Origin: Microbacteriaceae bacterium
GTDB lineage: Bacteria > Actinomycetota > Actinomycetes > Actinomycetales > Microbacteriaceae
Assembly (NCBI GenBank): GCA_027491295.1
Contig: JAIXWK010000001.1
Span: 62,001 to 126,000 of the forward strand
DNA: 64,000 nucleotides
Direction: 5' to 3'
Position numbers and translations under genes: made by a program. The notes below the pieces were generated by a model, which saw nothing but the letters and a program-made list of their open reading frames with translations, ran no database searches and was not told the DNA's origin. Shown here piece by piece: positions 56,245 through 64,000 of the stretch (positions are counted from its first letter, which is position 1; the number at the start of each line of letters is the position of its first letter).

Positions 56245-56985
56245 TTGATCCATGCGCACGGTGTGCGCTGCAATCAACTCTGAGGTGTATGGCTCGAGTG
56301 TTTTGAACTGAGCGCGGGTTCGGTCAGCATCGTTATTGAATGACCCGGTGACCAACACCCTTTCAAAACTGATTGAGTTTCTAATCTCCAATAGGCAGTC
56401 CGCCACCACCATGCGCCCAAAAAGCGCCAGTCGCTGACCAAGCTTTGGATCTTGAGAAATTGCGTCAAACAGCGTGGCCTGCGCTAGCTTCTCAAGCTCC
56501 TGGTGAGACAAAAGCTCTTCAACCTTTATCCGTCGTGCAGGGGTTAGCCCCCTTGCCAACTTGCGGAAAGAGTCCTCCAGCATTCCAAACACGATGTAGT
56601 CGCGCATCATCTCCTCAAAGAAGTCTGCGCCCTTGGTTCTACTGAGCAGCTGATTGATTGAGCTGCCGTAAAGCGCTTCTAGGTTGCTTGGGACCACATC
56701 CAATTTTGCGAGCAGCGGAACCAGCTCTGCGTGCCTTGAGTAGTACTTATTCGAGAGCAGGTGAAGCTTCTTAGAAAGAGTTTGATCGCCCGCTGTTTCC
56801 GACTGCTGGTCTAGCTGCTCAGCGATGCTGACCGTGAGGTGAGCAAGCCGACCTAGGTAGATTTCAGGCGAAGGAGTAAGCTTGGCAGGGTTGAGTTGAA
56901 TTTGGCTTCTACCCGAGCTCGCATCACGCGAGGGGAGCGAAAGCTTCTGGGACACCTTGCGGAGTCTGCGCAACCAATCCAACAC
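56227..56985 (-). CDS. Ferritin-like fold protein
   Basis: A 252-residue all-helical protein matching the actinobacterial ferritin-like group next to rhlE. Candidate metal ligands are the glutamates and histidines in SRHAELVPLL and the EELLSHQELEKLAQ helices, but I cannot confirm a full di-iron site. MiaE-like tRNA hydroxylases share the fold. GTG start with TAAGCT six bases upstream, a leaderless pattern. It is divergent from the DEAD-box gene, with 65 bases between starts. Confidence 0.75.
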   Translation of the reverse strand: MLDWLRRLRKVSQKLSLPSRDASSGRSQIQLNPAKLTPSPEIYLGRLAHLTVSIAEQLDQQSETAGDQTLSKKLHLLSNKYYSRHAELVPLLAKLDVVPSNLEALYGSSINQLLSRTKGADFFEEMMRDYIVFGMLEDSFRKLARGLTPARRIKVEELLSHQELEKLAQATLFDAISQDPKLGQRLALFGRMVVADCLLEIRNSISFERVLVTGSFNNDADRTRAQFKTLEPYTSELIAAHTVRMDQLGLSA

Positions 56986-56991
56986 CTGAAA

Positions 56992-56997
56992 AGCTTA
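56992..56997 (-). promoter_or_regulatory. -10 element of the leaderless ferritin-like transcript
   Basis: TAAGCT on the minus strand fits TAnnnT and lies six bases before the GTG at 56985. Confidence 0.5.
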
Positions 56998-57050
56998 TAA
57001 CTTGCGACCGCATCCCACTAACGGGAGTGGCGAATTAATGGAGAGAATTC

Positions 57051-58367
57051 TTGAACTTTCGTTCCCTTGGCATAGATGAGGACATCTGTGCCGCTTTAGA
57101 TTCCAAATCGATCACCAGTCCATTCCCAATTCAGGAACAAGCTATTCCAGTTGCGTTATCTGGAACTGACGTCATCGGACAGGCCAAGACCGGCACCGGC
57201 AAGACCCTAGGCTTTGGCCTTCCGCTATTGCAGTCCCTAGGAAAAGACCCAGAGCACGGCGTTCAGGCGCTGGTTGTTGTTCCGACCCGTGAACTTGCTG
57301 TTCAGGTTGCAGAGGACCTAGAACTCGCTGCTTCAAACCGAAGCACCCAAATTGCAGCCATCTATGGCGGTAAGGCGTACGAAGGTCAGATTGCTCAGAT
57401 CAAGGCTGGTGCTCAGGTAGTAGTTGGAACCCCGGGTCGACTAATCGACCTTGCCAAGCAAAAGCTTTTGGATTTGGGAAAGATCAAGTTCATGGTGCTG
57501 GATGAGGCCGATGAGATGCTGGATCTTGGTTTCTTGCCGGATGTTGAGAAGCTATTTAGCTTCACCCCTGCTGGTCGTCAGACCATGCTGTTCTCGGCAA
57601 CCATGCCGGCAGCGATTCTGAACCTCGCCCGTCGTTACCAAAACCGACCTATTCACATTCGTGTGCAAGATCCGGACGAGGGTAAGACCAAAGCTGACAT
57701 CAAGCAGTTTGTTTACCGCGCTCACTCGATGGATAAGGACGAAGTAGTCGGTCGCATCTTGCAGGCCGAGGGACGCGGTAAGACCGTGATCTTCGTTCGC
57801 ACCAAGCGCACCAGCGCCAAGCTTTCCGAAGAGCTGATTGACCGTGGCTTTAATGCCACCGCGCTGCACGGAGACATGAGCCAAGAAGCTCGCGAGCGTT
57901 CGATGGCAAACTTCCGCGCCGGTAAAAAAGACATCCTGGTGGCAACCGAGGTCGCGGCTCGTGGAATTGACGTTGACGACGTTACCCACGTAATCAACTA
58001 CTCGGTTCCTGAGGATGAAAAGGCTTATCTACACCGCATCGGTAGAACCGGTCGCGCCGGAAAGCTCGGCGTTGCGGTTACCTTTGTGGACTGGGATGAC
58101 ATGACTCGTTGGGTTCACATCAACCGCGAACTAGAGCTGGAAAAGCCTGAGCCACAGGAGACTTATTCGAACTCCCCTCACCTTTATGAGGAGCTCGGGA
58201 TTGCTGTGGGAACCAAGGGTCGCATTGCCCGCTCAACTAGAGAGCCGGCAAAGGATTCAAAGCCAAAGCAGCAGCAACCTGCCAGAACCGAACCGACTAA
58301 GCAAGCACCTAGGCGCGATCGCAACCGCTCTCGCAACTATGTGAGTGGTTCAAAGCCTGAGGCTTGA
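57051..58367 (+). CDS. DEAD-box RNA helicase (RhlE/DeaD-like)
   Basis: A 438-residue ATP-dependent RNA helicase. Motifs are complete: Q motif region (SPFPIQEQAIPVALSG), GQAKTGTGKT, PTRELAVQVA, LDEADEMLD, FSATMP, TEVAARGIDVDDVTHVINY and HRIGRTGRAG. A basic, disordered tail (TREPAKDSKPKQQQPARTEP) can bind RNA. The start is TTG at 57051, set by GGAGAG in front; no better in-frame ATG exists. The last 31 bases overlap the convergent PHP gene. Confidence 0.95.
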   Translation: MNFRSLGIDEDICAALDSKSITSPFPIQEQAIPVALSGTDVIGQAKTGTGKTLGFGLPLLQSLGKDPEHGVQALVVVPTRELAVQVAEDLELAASNRSTQIAAIYGGKAYEGQIAQIKAGAQVVVGTPGRLIDLAKQKLLDLGKIKFMVLDEADEMLDLGFLPDVEKLFSFTPAGRQTMLFSATMPAAILNLARRYQNRPIHIRVQDPDEGKTKADIKQFVYRAHSMDKDEVVGRILQAEGRGKTVIFVRTKRTSAKLSEELIDRGFNATALHGDMSQEARERSMANFRAGKKDILVATEVAARGIDVDDVTHVINYSVPEDEKAYLHRIGRTGRAGKLGVAVTFVDWDDMTRWVHINRELELEKPEPQETYSNSPHLYEELGIAVGTKGRIARSTREPAKDSKPKQQQPARTEPTKQAPRRDRNRSRNYVSGSKPEA

Positions 58368-59206
58368 TCAATAATTCGCTGAAGCATCTCGGGCGTGGTG
58401 ACATTTTCGCCAAGTAGGTTGTCTTTGCCGCCCACCCCGTGGTAATCCGAGGAACCGGTAACAATCAGGTTGTGCTTTAGGGCCATATCCCTCAGCCAGT
58501 GCCTGGCAACATCTGGCACAGCTCGGTGATCCACCTCCAAGCCATCCAGTCCTGCCTCGATCAAAGTTTCAAAGTGGGCCCTTGGAAGATCTTCCCGCTT
58601 TGCTCCCGGAGGAAAATCAATTAGCGGGTGAGCCATGACGGTTACTCCCCCGGCACGCTTGATCAAACCAATGGCCTCGATGGTGTCAAGGGATTTCTCC
58701 GAGACGTAGTAGCTGGAAGTCCGATGCAAAATCGAGGTAAAGGCATCTGAGCGGGTTGGCACGATCCCGGCTTCAACCAGAGCGTCAGCGATTGCGGGTC
58801 TGCCAATGGTTGATCCTTCAGGAAGTTGCCTGAGCACCATTTCAAAGTCAATTGGGTATTCCTTCGAGAGCCTCGACACCATCTCGCGAGCGCGAACCAT
58901 TCTGGATTCTTTGGTGCGGTTCAGCGCACCAATCAGCGCTTGATCATTTGGATCTGGCAGGTAGGCCAGCATATGAACGCTTACGCCATGGCCAGATGGC
59001 GTTACCGCTCGAGTTGACACTTCAATTCCGGGTATCAACCCAATGCCGAAGTTCTGGGCAGCCTGAATCGCTTCATCCCAGCCGGCTACGGTGTCATGAT
59101 CGGTGATTGCCAGCACCTGAATCCCAGCCCGGGCGGCATTTTGCACCAATTCGGTTGGGGTATCCTTGCCATCCGAAAAATTAGTGTGTGCATGAAGGTC
59201 GATCAC
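58337..59206 (-). CDS. PHP-domain phosphoesterase
   Basis: A 289-residue metallo-phosphoesterase of the PHP family (YciV/3',5'-nucleoside bisphosphate phosphatase-like). Metal ligands appear as DLHAHTNFSDG at the start, TDHDTV, GIEVS and MAHPLIDFPPG, with SDYHG near the end. The GTG at 59206 is chosen because it places the conserved DLHAH motif at residues 3-7 as in the family and because TATTCT lies six bases upstream. Upstream alternatives would lie inside the divergent aminopeptidase gene. The exact substrate is open. Confidence 0.85.
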   Translation of the reverse strand: MIDLHAHTNFSDGKDTPTELVQNAARAGIQVLAITDHDTVAGWDEAIQAAQNFGIGLIPGIEVSTRAVTPSGHGVSVHMLAYLPDPNDQALIGALNRTKESRMVRAREMVSRLSKEYPIDFEMVLRQLPEGSTIGRPAIADALVEAGIVPTRSDAFTSILHRTSSYYVSEKSLDTIEAIGLIKRAGGVTVMAHPLIDFPPGAKREDLPRAHFETLIEAGLDGLEVDHRAVPDVARHWLRDMALKHNLIVTGSSDYHGVGGKDNLLGENVTTPEMLQRIIDQASGFEPLT

Positions 59207-59211
59207 AGGTA

Positions 59212-59218
59212 GAGAATA
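59212..59218. promoter_or_regulatory. Overlapping divergent -10 elements of PHP and pepP genes
   Basis: TATTCT on the minus strand (59213-59218) and GAGAAT on the plus strand (59212-59217) overlap; each is six bases from its own start codon (59206 and 59224). Both genes lack ribosome-binding sites. Confidence 0.55.
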
Positions 59219-59223
59219 GTGGC

Positions 59224-60621
59224 ATGGGAAAAAAGTCAAAGCCGACCAACAGATCGCGCACGCCACAATCTAAAACCTTTCTGAAGTACATCGCATCCGG
59301 TTGGGATGATTCTCAAGGGCAGGAAACCTCTCGTTGGGAGGTTGCGGACTTCACCGAGAAGCGCAGAGCGGAAATTGCCAAGCAGTTCAAGGGCAAGGTT
59401 CTAATGATTGCGGCGGGGGAACCAAAGGTTCGCTCGAATGACGATGAATACCGCTATCGCCCATTCTCTGGATTTGCTCACCTGACCGGCTGGGGTTCTG
59501 CAACCGTGCCAGGTTCGGTATTGGTCATTGACGCTCGCAAGACCAAAGTCCACTCAACTCTTTATCTAATGCCAACCGCAGACAAGAACTCGGATGAGTT
59601 TTTTGCAAATCCAATGATTGGCGAATTCTGGGTTGGAGCAAGACCAAGCCTTCTGCAGGTCGCAAACCAGCTCGGTATCGAAACCGAGGACGTGGCAAAG
59701 TTGCCAAAGCACCTTGAGAAGATCGGCAAGGTGGTTACCCCAAAGAATGCAAAACTCGCAGAGGCACTCTCCACCTTGAGATTTATCAAGGACGACTACG
59801 AGATTTCCCAAATGCGCGAGGCGGTAAACGTCTCGATTCGCGGATTTGGTGATGTCGCACGCTCACTTCCAAAGGCTACGACCCACTCCCGCGGTGAGCG
59901 CGTGGTCGAGACCGCTTTTTACTCCCGAGCACGTCTTGAGGGTTATGACCTTGGCTATGGAACCATCGCGGCATCGGGTGCACACGCCTGCACCCTGCAC
60001 TGGACCAACAATGACGGTGAGGTAAAGCCGGGAGATCTGATTCTGGTTGATGCCGGTGTCGAACTTGATTCGCTCTACACAGCCGATATCACCAGGACCA
60101 TTCCAGTCAACGGTAAGTTCACGAAGCAGCAAAAGCAGATTTACGATGCGGTGTTAGCCGCGGCAGACGCCGCCTTTGCTATTGCTAAACCGGGAATCAA
60201 GTTCAAGGACATCCACAACACAGCTATTGAGGTGATTGCCCAGAAGGTGTCCGAGTTTGGCTTCTTGCCGGTGACCCTCGAAGAGTCTCTGAAGGCGGAG
60301 AACCAGCACCACCGCCGCTACATGGTTCACGGCACCAGCCACCACCTAGGCATGGATGTGCACGACTGCGCCCAAGCCAGACGTGAGATGTATCAAGAGG
60401 GCATCTTGCAGCCAGGCATGGTTTTCACCATCGAGCCAGGGCTTTATTTCCACGCCAATGACCTAACCGTTCCGGCGGAATTCCGCGGAATTGGTGTGAG
60501 AATCGAAGATGATGTCTTGGTTACCGAGACCGGTGTCGAGAATCTCTCAGCCGCATTGCCAAGAACCACAGCTGAACTTGAAGCCTGGTATGCCCAGGAA
60601 CTACTCGGAGCTGCCGGCTAA
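59224..60621 (+). CDS. pepP: Xaa-Pro aminopeptidase (M24)
   Basis: A 465-residue metallopeptidase cleaving N-terminal residues before proline. The M24 metal ligands are present: Asp in LVDAGVELDS, Asp in TADITRTIP, His in HGTSHHLGMDVHD, Glu in TIEPGLYFH and Glu in RIEDDVLVT. A charged N-terminus (GKKSKPTNRSRTPQSK) and an N-terminal creatinase-like domain precede the catalytic part. The ATG at 59224 is preferred to GTG 59188, which would overlap the divergent PHP start. The 3' end overlaps the convergent gene by 21 bases. Confidence 0.93.
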   Translation: MGKKSKPTNRSRTPQSKTFLKYIASGWDDSQGQETSRWEVADFTEKRRAEIAKQFKGKVLMIAAGEPKVRSNDDEYRYRPFSGFAHLTGWGSATVPGSVLVIDARKTKVHSTLYLMPTADKNSDEFFANPMIGEFWVGARPSLLQVANQLGIETEDVAKLPKHLEKIGKVVTPKNAKLAEALSTLRFIKDDYEISQMREAVNVSIRGFGDVARSLPKATTHSRGERVVETAFYSRARLEGYDLGYGTIAASGAHACTLHWTNNDGEVKPGDLILVDAGVELDSLYTADITRTIPVNGKFTKQQKQIYDAVLAAADAAFAIAKPGIKFKDIHNTAIEVIAQKVSEFGFLPVTLEESLKAENQHHRRYMVHGTSHHLGMDVHDCAQARREMYQEGILQPGMVFTIEPGLYFHANDLTVPAEFRGIGVRIEDDVLVTETGVENLSAALPRTTAELEAWYAQELLGAAG

Positions 60622-61116
60622 ACCTAGAATCTTAAGTGCTGGTAGCGCATCCTCGTTTGGAACGATGACTTCATAGCGAGTGGCAATTGGCATTTGCGAT
60701 GATAAAAACGATCGCTTGTTTTTAGTTGTCGAGAATCTAATGATTTGGAACAGCATGCCAAGGCCTGCCGCTACTACCAGAACCGAGAAAAACTGCTGCG
60801 GCAGATAGCTCATTCCGCCTTCTGGGGAAACCTCAATCCCAGCGCCAATCAAAAGGGCAAAAATCAAACCCATCCAAAAACCGGTGATAGCACCTGAGAG
60901 CGCTACTCGCCCATAGCCCAGGCGGGTGCGCACTCGCTCCACTAAAACTGGGTCGTGACCAATGATCGAAATCTTATTTGGCGCGAAGTCGCCAGCAATT
61001 AGACGTTCCACCAACTTGGTGGCATCTTGGTAATTTGGAAACTCACCAAGCGAGTGGCCCTTGGGAACAATAGGTCCAGGACGGCCACTTTTAGGGTTAG
61101 GTCGGGCATCGGTCAT
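60601..61116 (-). CDS. General stress protein 17M-like membrane protein
   Basis: A 171-residue protein with an N-terminal YflT/Gsp17M-like segment (FPNYQDATKLVERLIAGDFA, ISIIGHD) followed by two hydrophobic helices (LSGAITGFWMGLIFALLIGA, FFSVLVVAAGLGMLFQII) and a short tail. The family is linked to general stress, but its function is unproven. No ribosome site is seen; CAAAAT lies six bases before the ATG. It is divergent from the MgtE-N gene. Confidence 0.8.
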   Translation of the reverse strand: MTDARPNPKSGRPGPIVPKGHSLGEFPNYQDATKLVERLIAGDFAPNKISIIGHDPVLVERVRTRLGYGRVALSGAITGFWMGLIFALLIGAGIEVSPEGGMSYLPQQFFSVLVVAAGLGMLFQIIRFSTTKNKRSFLSSQMPIATRYEVIVPNEDALPALKILGLAGSSE

Positions 61117-61150
61117 GTGAGCATTTTGCCAGAAGTTTGCATTTGGCGAA

Positions 61151-61156
61151 TAAGGT
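61151..61156 (+). promoter_or_regulatory. Candidate -10 of leaderless mgtE-N transcript
   Basis: TAAGGT fits TAnnnT and lies seven bases before the GTG at 61164. The AAGG within it could instead act as a weak ribosome-binding site. Confidence 0.4.
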
Positions 61157-61163
61157 TATCTCT

Positions 61164-62396
61164 GTGAGCGCAACCAGAGTATTCGTAGCCAGATTGGCGA
61201 GCTGTGGCGTCTTTGACCCACTCGGTGACCGAGTTGGAAAAGTCATTGACGTTCTAATGGCGTACCGAAAGAATCTGCCACCGCGCGCAACCGGCTTTGT
61301 GATTGAGATTTCTGGCCGCAGAAGAGTCTTTCTTCCGGTGGCACGAGTCACCGCAATTGCACCTGGACAGCTTATGACCAATGGTTTTATTGACCTGCGC
61401 CGCTTCTCACAGCGCGGTCAGGAAGTCAGGGCTATTGCGGAAATCCTCGGCCGCAAGGTCACCCTGCTGGATGGCTCAGGCGATGCCACCATCGAAGATT
61501 TCGCGATCGAGAAGAACAAGCGCGGCGACTGGGAACTGAGCGAGCTATTTGTCCGCCGACCCAAGAACACCGCCCTTCCTTTTGCCAAGGGTCCAACTGA
61601 GTTCGTGATGTGGCAAGACGTTCAGGAGAACAAGCAAAACCCGGCTGAGCAAGATGCACAGCAGCTACTGTCAACAGTCGCCGACCTTCGACCAGCAGAC
61701 TTGGCAACCGCAGTGCTTGAACTTCCTGAAGACCGAATGATTGCTCTGGCAGAGGAGCTCGACGACGAGCGCCTGGCCGATCTACTAGAAGAGCTACCTG
61801 AAGAGGAGCAGCTCGAGATCATGAACGAACTCGAGGATGAGCGTGCAGCCGAGGTTTTAGATCTCATGGATCCTGACGACGCAGCCGACCTTATGCAGAA
61901 TCTTTCGAAAGAGCGCACCGAGACCCTTTTGGATCTGATGGACCAAGAGGAAGCGGATGATATTCGCCAACTTTTGAAGTATGAACCGTATACCGCCGGT
62001 GGAATGATGACCCCGGAACCAATCATTTGTGCTGCCGACACCACCGTGGCAGAGGCGATGGCACTTATTCGCCGCAAAGAAGTCGAGCCGGTGCTAGCTG
62101 CTCAAGTCTTTGTGACGTTGCCGCCTTATGAGACCCCAACCGGTAAGTACCTAGGTGTAGTTCACTTCCAGAAACTTCTGCGCTATCCCCCGCACGAGAG
62201 ACTGGCATCGCTACTGGATTCAGATCAAGAGCCAATCCAAGTCGATACCTCCATTTCGCAGATTCACCGTGACCTTGCGACCTATGACCTAGTTGCCCTG
62301 CCGGTGGTTGACGCCGAGCGACACATGCTCGGTGTTGTTACCGTGGACGACGTTTTGGACCACCTGTTGCCGGATGACTGGAGAAGTGAGGACTGA
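61164..62396 (+). CDS. MgtE N-terminal and CBS-domain protein without membrane channel
   Basis: A 410-residue cytoplasmic protein. The first ~150 residues look like a PRC-barrel pair (RLASCGVFDPLGDRVGKVID), followed by the MgtE N superhelix (LEELPEEEQLEIMNELEDER, MDPDDAADLMQNLSKER) and two CBS domains (TPEPIICAADTTVAEAMAL, GVVTVDDVLDHLL). The membrane domain of the MgtE Mg2+ channel is absent, so it may sense Mg2+ or nucleotides and act on another protein. The start is GTG at 61164. It overlaps the DUF1003 start and is part of a conserved trio with DUF1003 and Mrp. Confidence 0.85.
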   Translation: MSATRVFVARLASCGVFDPLGDRVGKVIDVLMAYRKNLPPRATGFVIEISGRRRVFLPVARVTAIAPGQLMTNGFIDLRRFSQRGQEVRAIAEILGRKVTLLDGSGDATIEDFAIEKNKRGDWELSELFVRRPKNTALPFAKGPTEFVMWQDVQENKQNPAEQDAQQLLSTVADLRPADLATAVLELPEDRMIALAEELDDERLADLLEELPEEEQLEIMNELEDERAAEVLDLMDPDDAADLMQNLSKERTETLLDLMDQEEADDIRQLLKYEPYTAGGMMTPEPIICAADTTVAEAMALIRRKEVEPVLAAQVFVTLPPYETPTGKYLGVVHFQKLLRYPPHERLASLLDSDQEPIQVDTSISQIHRDLATYDLVALPVVDAERHMLGVVTVDDVLDHLLPDDWRSED

Positions 62397-62902
62397 TGAT
62401 GGCTAGAAATCAATCACCTCTCGAGACTCCAAAGTCTCGAAGAGTATTCCGTGCTCCGAGCATGAACCAAGAAGCGGTTGGCCGCATCTCGGAGAGCTTT
62501 GCCCGAGCAATGGGGACCGGAGCGTTCCTAATCACGATGACCATCATTGTGATGATCTGGCTCTCTTGGAACACCTTGGCGCCGGTAGATGCTCAGTACG
62601 ACCCAAGGGCTTTGAACTTTAGCCTTTTGACACTGATCCTCTCGCTGCAGGCTTCCTACGCAGCACCTTTGATCCTTTTGGCTCAGAACCGCCAGGACGA
62701 CCGAGATCGAGTGAAGTTTGAGCAGGATCGTCAGAGAGCTGAGCGAAACCTAGCTGATACAGAATACCTCGCCCGTGAGGTCGCAGCGCTAAAGCTTGCC
62801 CTGGATGAAGTTGCCACCAAGGATTTCGTCAAGGATGAACTGCGCGATGTGGTGCGAGAGCTTTTAGAAGAGCTGCAGACCAAGCCTAAAAAGACCAAAT
62901 GA
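62396..62902 (+). CDS. DUF1003 membrane protein
   Basis: A 168-residue protein with a charged N-terminus, two membrane helices (GTGAFLITMTIIVMIWLSW, LNFSLLTLILSLQASYAAPL), then a conserved RQDDRDRVKFEQDRQRAERN helix and a long charged helix. The function is unknown. Starts ATGATG at 62396 overlap the stop of the MgtE-N gene, and its stop overlaps the mrp start, indicating one operon. Confidence 0.88.
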   Translation: MMARNQSPLETPKSRRVFRAPSMNQEAVGRISESFARAMGTGAFLITMTIIVMIWLSWNTLAPVDAQYDPRALNFSLLTLILSLQASYAAPLILLAQNRQDDRDRVKFEQDRQRAERNLADTEYLAREVAALKLALDEVATKDFVKDELRDVVRELLEELQTKPKKTK

Positions 62903-63999
62903 GCAAAGCGCTAGCCGCTTTGAAGCTGGTTATTGACCCAGAACTCAGAGCCCCAATCACCGAGCTCGGGATGGTGGAGATCACCTCCGAAACAAACACC
63001 ACAGCCCAGGTCATCGTAAAGCTCACGATTGCAGGTTGCCCGGCAGCGCAGAAGATAGAGCGAGATGTTCGCGAGGTGCTGAGTGAGAGCTTTTCTTCTT
63101 TTGAACTAACCATGTCTGTTATGACCCAAGCGGAGCGCGATGAACTGAAGGTAAAGCTGCGCGGCGATGCACCGGTTCGTTTCAACCCGTTCGCCCAAGA
63201 CGATAACTTCACCAAGGTGATCTTTGTCGGAAGCGGCAAAGGCGGTGTCGGAAAGAGCACTCTAACCACGAATATCTCGGTTGCACTGGCTTCCCTCGGC
63301 CACAAGGTTGGCCTGATAGATGCCGACATTTTTGGATACTCAATCCCTGGACAACTGGGCATTAGCGAGAATCCGACTCAGCTGGACGATTTGATTTTGC
63401 CGCCGATCGCATTTGGCGTGAAGGTGATGTCGATTGGATTCTTTGTCACCGACAACCAACCGGTTGGTTGGCGAGGGCCGATGCTGCATCGGGCAATTGA
63501 GCAGTTTCTAACCAATGTCTACTGGGGCGATCTGGACTACCTGCTGTTAGATCTTCCTCCCGGCACCGGAGATGTAGCAATTAGCCTTGGTCAACTTTTG
63601 AAAAAAGCACGCTCGCTGGTGATTACTACCCCGCAGTCTGCCGCTGCCACGGTGGCCGAGCGAAGCGGAGCGATTGGCTTGCAGACCGGCCAGGAAATCC
63701 TTGGAGTGATAGAAAACCTGAGCTACCTACCAAGCGATTCTGGAAACCAATACATCTTTGGCCAAGGCGGCGGTAAAGCCGTGGCAGATCGATTGAGTTC
63801 CCTTAGTGGCCAAACTGTCGAGCTGTTGGCCCAGCTGCCGATCAGTAGGGAGCTGCGAGAAGCTTCGGATAACGGTGTGCCGCTGGTGGCTTCAAACCCC
63901 GAACACGAGATTTCCAGGCAAATTTTTGAGCTCGCCAAGCAGATCGCGGCATTACCAATTGGGCTCAGTGGGAAATCTTTGGGGCTAAAACCCCGTTAG
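62899..63999 (+). CDS. mrp: Mrp/NBP35-type P-loop ATPase
   Basis: A 366-residue ATPase of the ApbC/Mrp family implicated in iron-sulfur cluster delivery. The N-terminal ~95 residues form a DUF59/MIP18 domain (LKLVIDPELRAPITELGMVE, IAGCPAAQKIERDV), followed by the ParA-like core with GSGKGGVGKST and DADIFGYS. The usual CxxC between the helix and the FGxGGG loop is absent (NLSYLPSDSGNQYIFGQGGG), so a bridging cluster on that site is unlikely. The ATGA overlap with DUF1003 implies coupling. The gene ends one base before the window edge and is complete. Confidence 0.94.
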   Translation: MSKALAALKLVIDPELRAPITELGMVEITSETNTTAQVIVKLTIAGCPAAQKIERDVREVLSESFSSFELTMSVMTQAERDELKVKLRGDAPVRFNPFAQDDNFTKVIFVGSGKGGVGKSTLTTNISVALASLGHKVGLIDADIFGYSIPGQLGISENPTQLDDLILPPIAFGVKVMSIGFFVTDNQPVGWRGPMLHRAIEQFLTNVYWGDLDYLLLDLPPGTGDVAISLGQLLKKARSLVITTPQSAAATVAERSGAIGLQTGQEILGVIENLSYLPSDSGNQYIFGQGGGKAVADRLSSLSGQTVELLAQLPISRELREASDNGVPLVASNPEHEISRQIFELAKQIAALPIGLSGKSLGLKPR

Positions 64000-64000
64000 A

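Noticed and set aside
61622-62077. 151-codon minus-strand frame, Ser-rich, opposite the MgtE-N gene
   Set aside because: The serine runs come from reading GAG/GAA-rich acidic codons of the real gene backwards; it has no ribosome site and no family signature.

Overview
The window looks like a chromosomal segment of a small-genome actinobacterium, most likely of the family Microbacteriaceae and perhaps a streamlined freshwater 'Luna'-type lineage such as Rhodoluna or Aquiluna (an inference from gene content; base composition is moderate by eye). The actinobacterial evidence is gene order. There is the F-type ATPase operon behind rho-prfA-prmC-tsaC-wecA-like, the block argS-lysA-hom-thrC-thrB, and the block UPF0182 / PDZ-Lon protease / DUF2342 / ThiF-like / UvrD2 / AdnB-AdnA / DUF3107 / ferritin-like / RhlE-like, which follows the order I recall around Rv3193c-Rv3211 in mycobacteria. 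DUF3039, DUF3107 and the MgtE-N/DUF1003/Mrp cluster are further markers. No insertion sequence, prophage, CRISPR array or rRNA was seen.

Layout. 1-7.3 kb: polyamine uptake and catabolism (potC'-potB-potA-potD, gamma-aminobutyraldehyde dehydrogenase, Lrp/AsnC regulator, class III aminotransferase), with a 36-bp near-palindrome between the divergent dehydrogenase and regulator genes. 7.1-9.2 kb: a small FtsK-like ATPase facing two alkylation-repair genes (ogt, tag). 9.2-11 kb: ECF sigma factor with a single-span membrane partner. 11-24.3 kb (minus): one long array from rho down to atpC and yaaA. 24.4-30.7 kb (minus): argS-lysA-hom-thrC-thrB, then tRNA-Arg(CCG) on plus. 31-34.4 kb: alpha-glucoside-type ABC importer without its own ATPase. 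34.5-38.2 kb: rdgB-rph-murI, pncB, DUF3039. 38.2-44.4 kb: HtrA protease, an unknown secreted protein, initiator tRNA, UPF0182 and the YlbL-like protease. 44.6-55.7 kb: DUF2342, ThiF-like, UvrD2, pseudokinase-like protein, AdnB and AdnA (double-strand-break end processing). 55.7-64 kb: DUF3107, small membrane protein, ferritin-like, DEAD-box helicase, PHP phosphoesterase, Xaa-Pro aminopeptidase, stress-type membrane protein, MgtE-N/CBS, DUF1003, Mrp.

Two window-wide patterns stand out. First, all eight convergent protein-gene pairs overlap at their 3' ends (4 to 173 bp), leaving no space for terminators. Second, many first-in-operon genes lack a Shine-Dalgarno sequence and instead have a TAnnnT hexamer 6-7 nt before a start codon that is often GTG, which is the signature of leaderless transcripts; I used it to choose several starts. 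No stretch above about 250 bases lacks a gene. I did not find a wholly new multi-gene system. The best candidates for new biology are the mini-FtsK gene with its 173-bp antisense tail, the catalytically degenerate kinase-fold protein between UvrD2 and AdnAB, the degenerate DUF2342/ThiF pair, and the sigma/membrane-protein pair.
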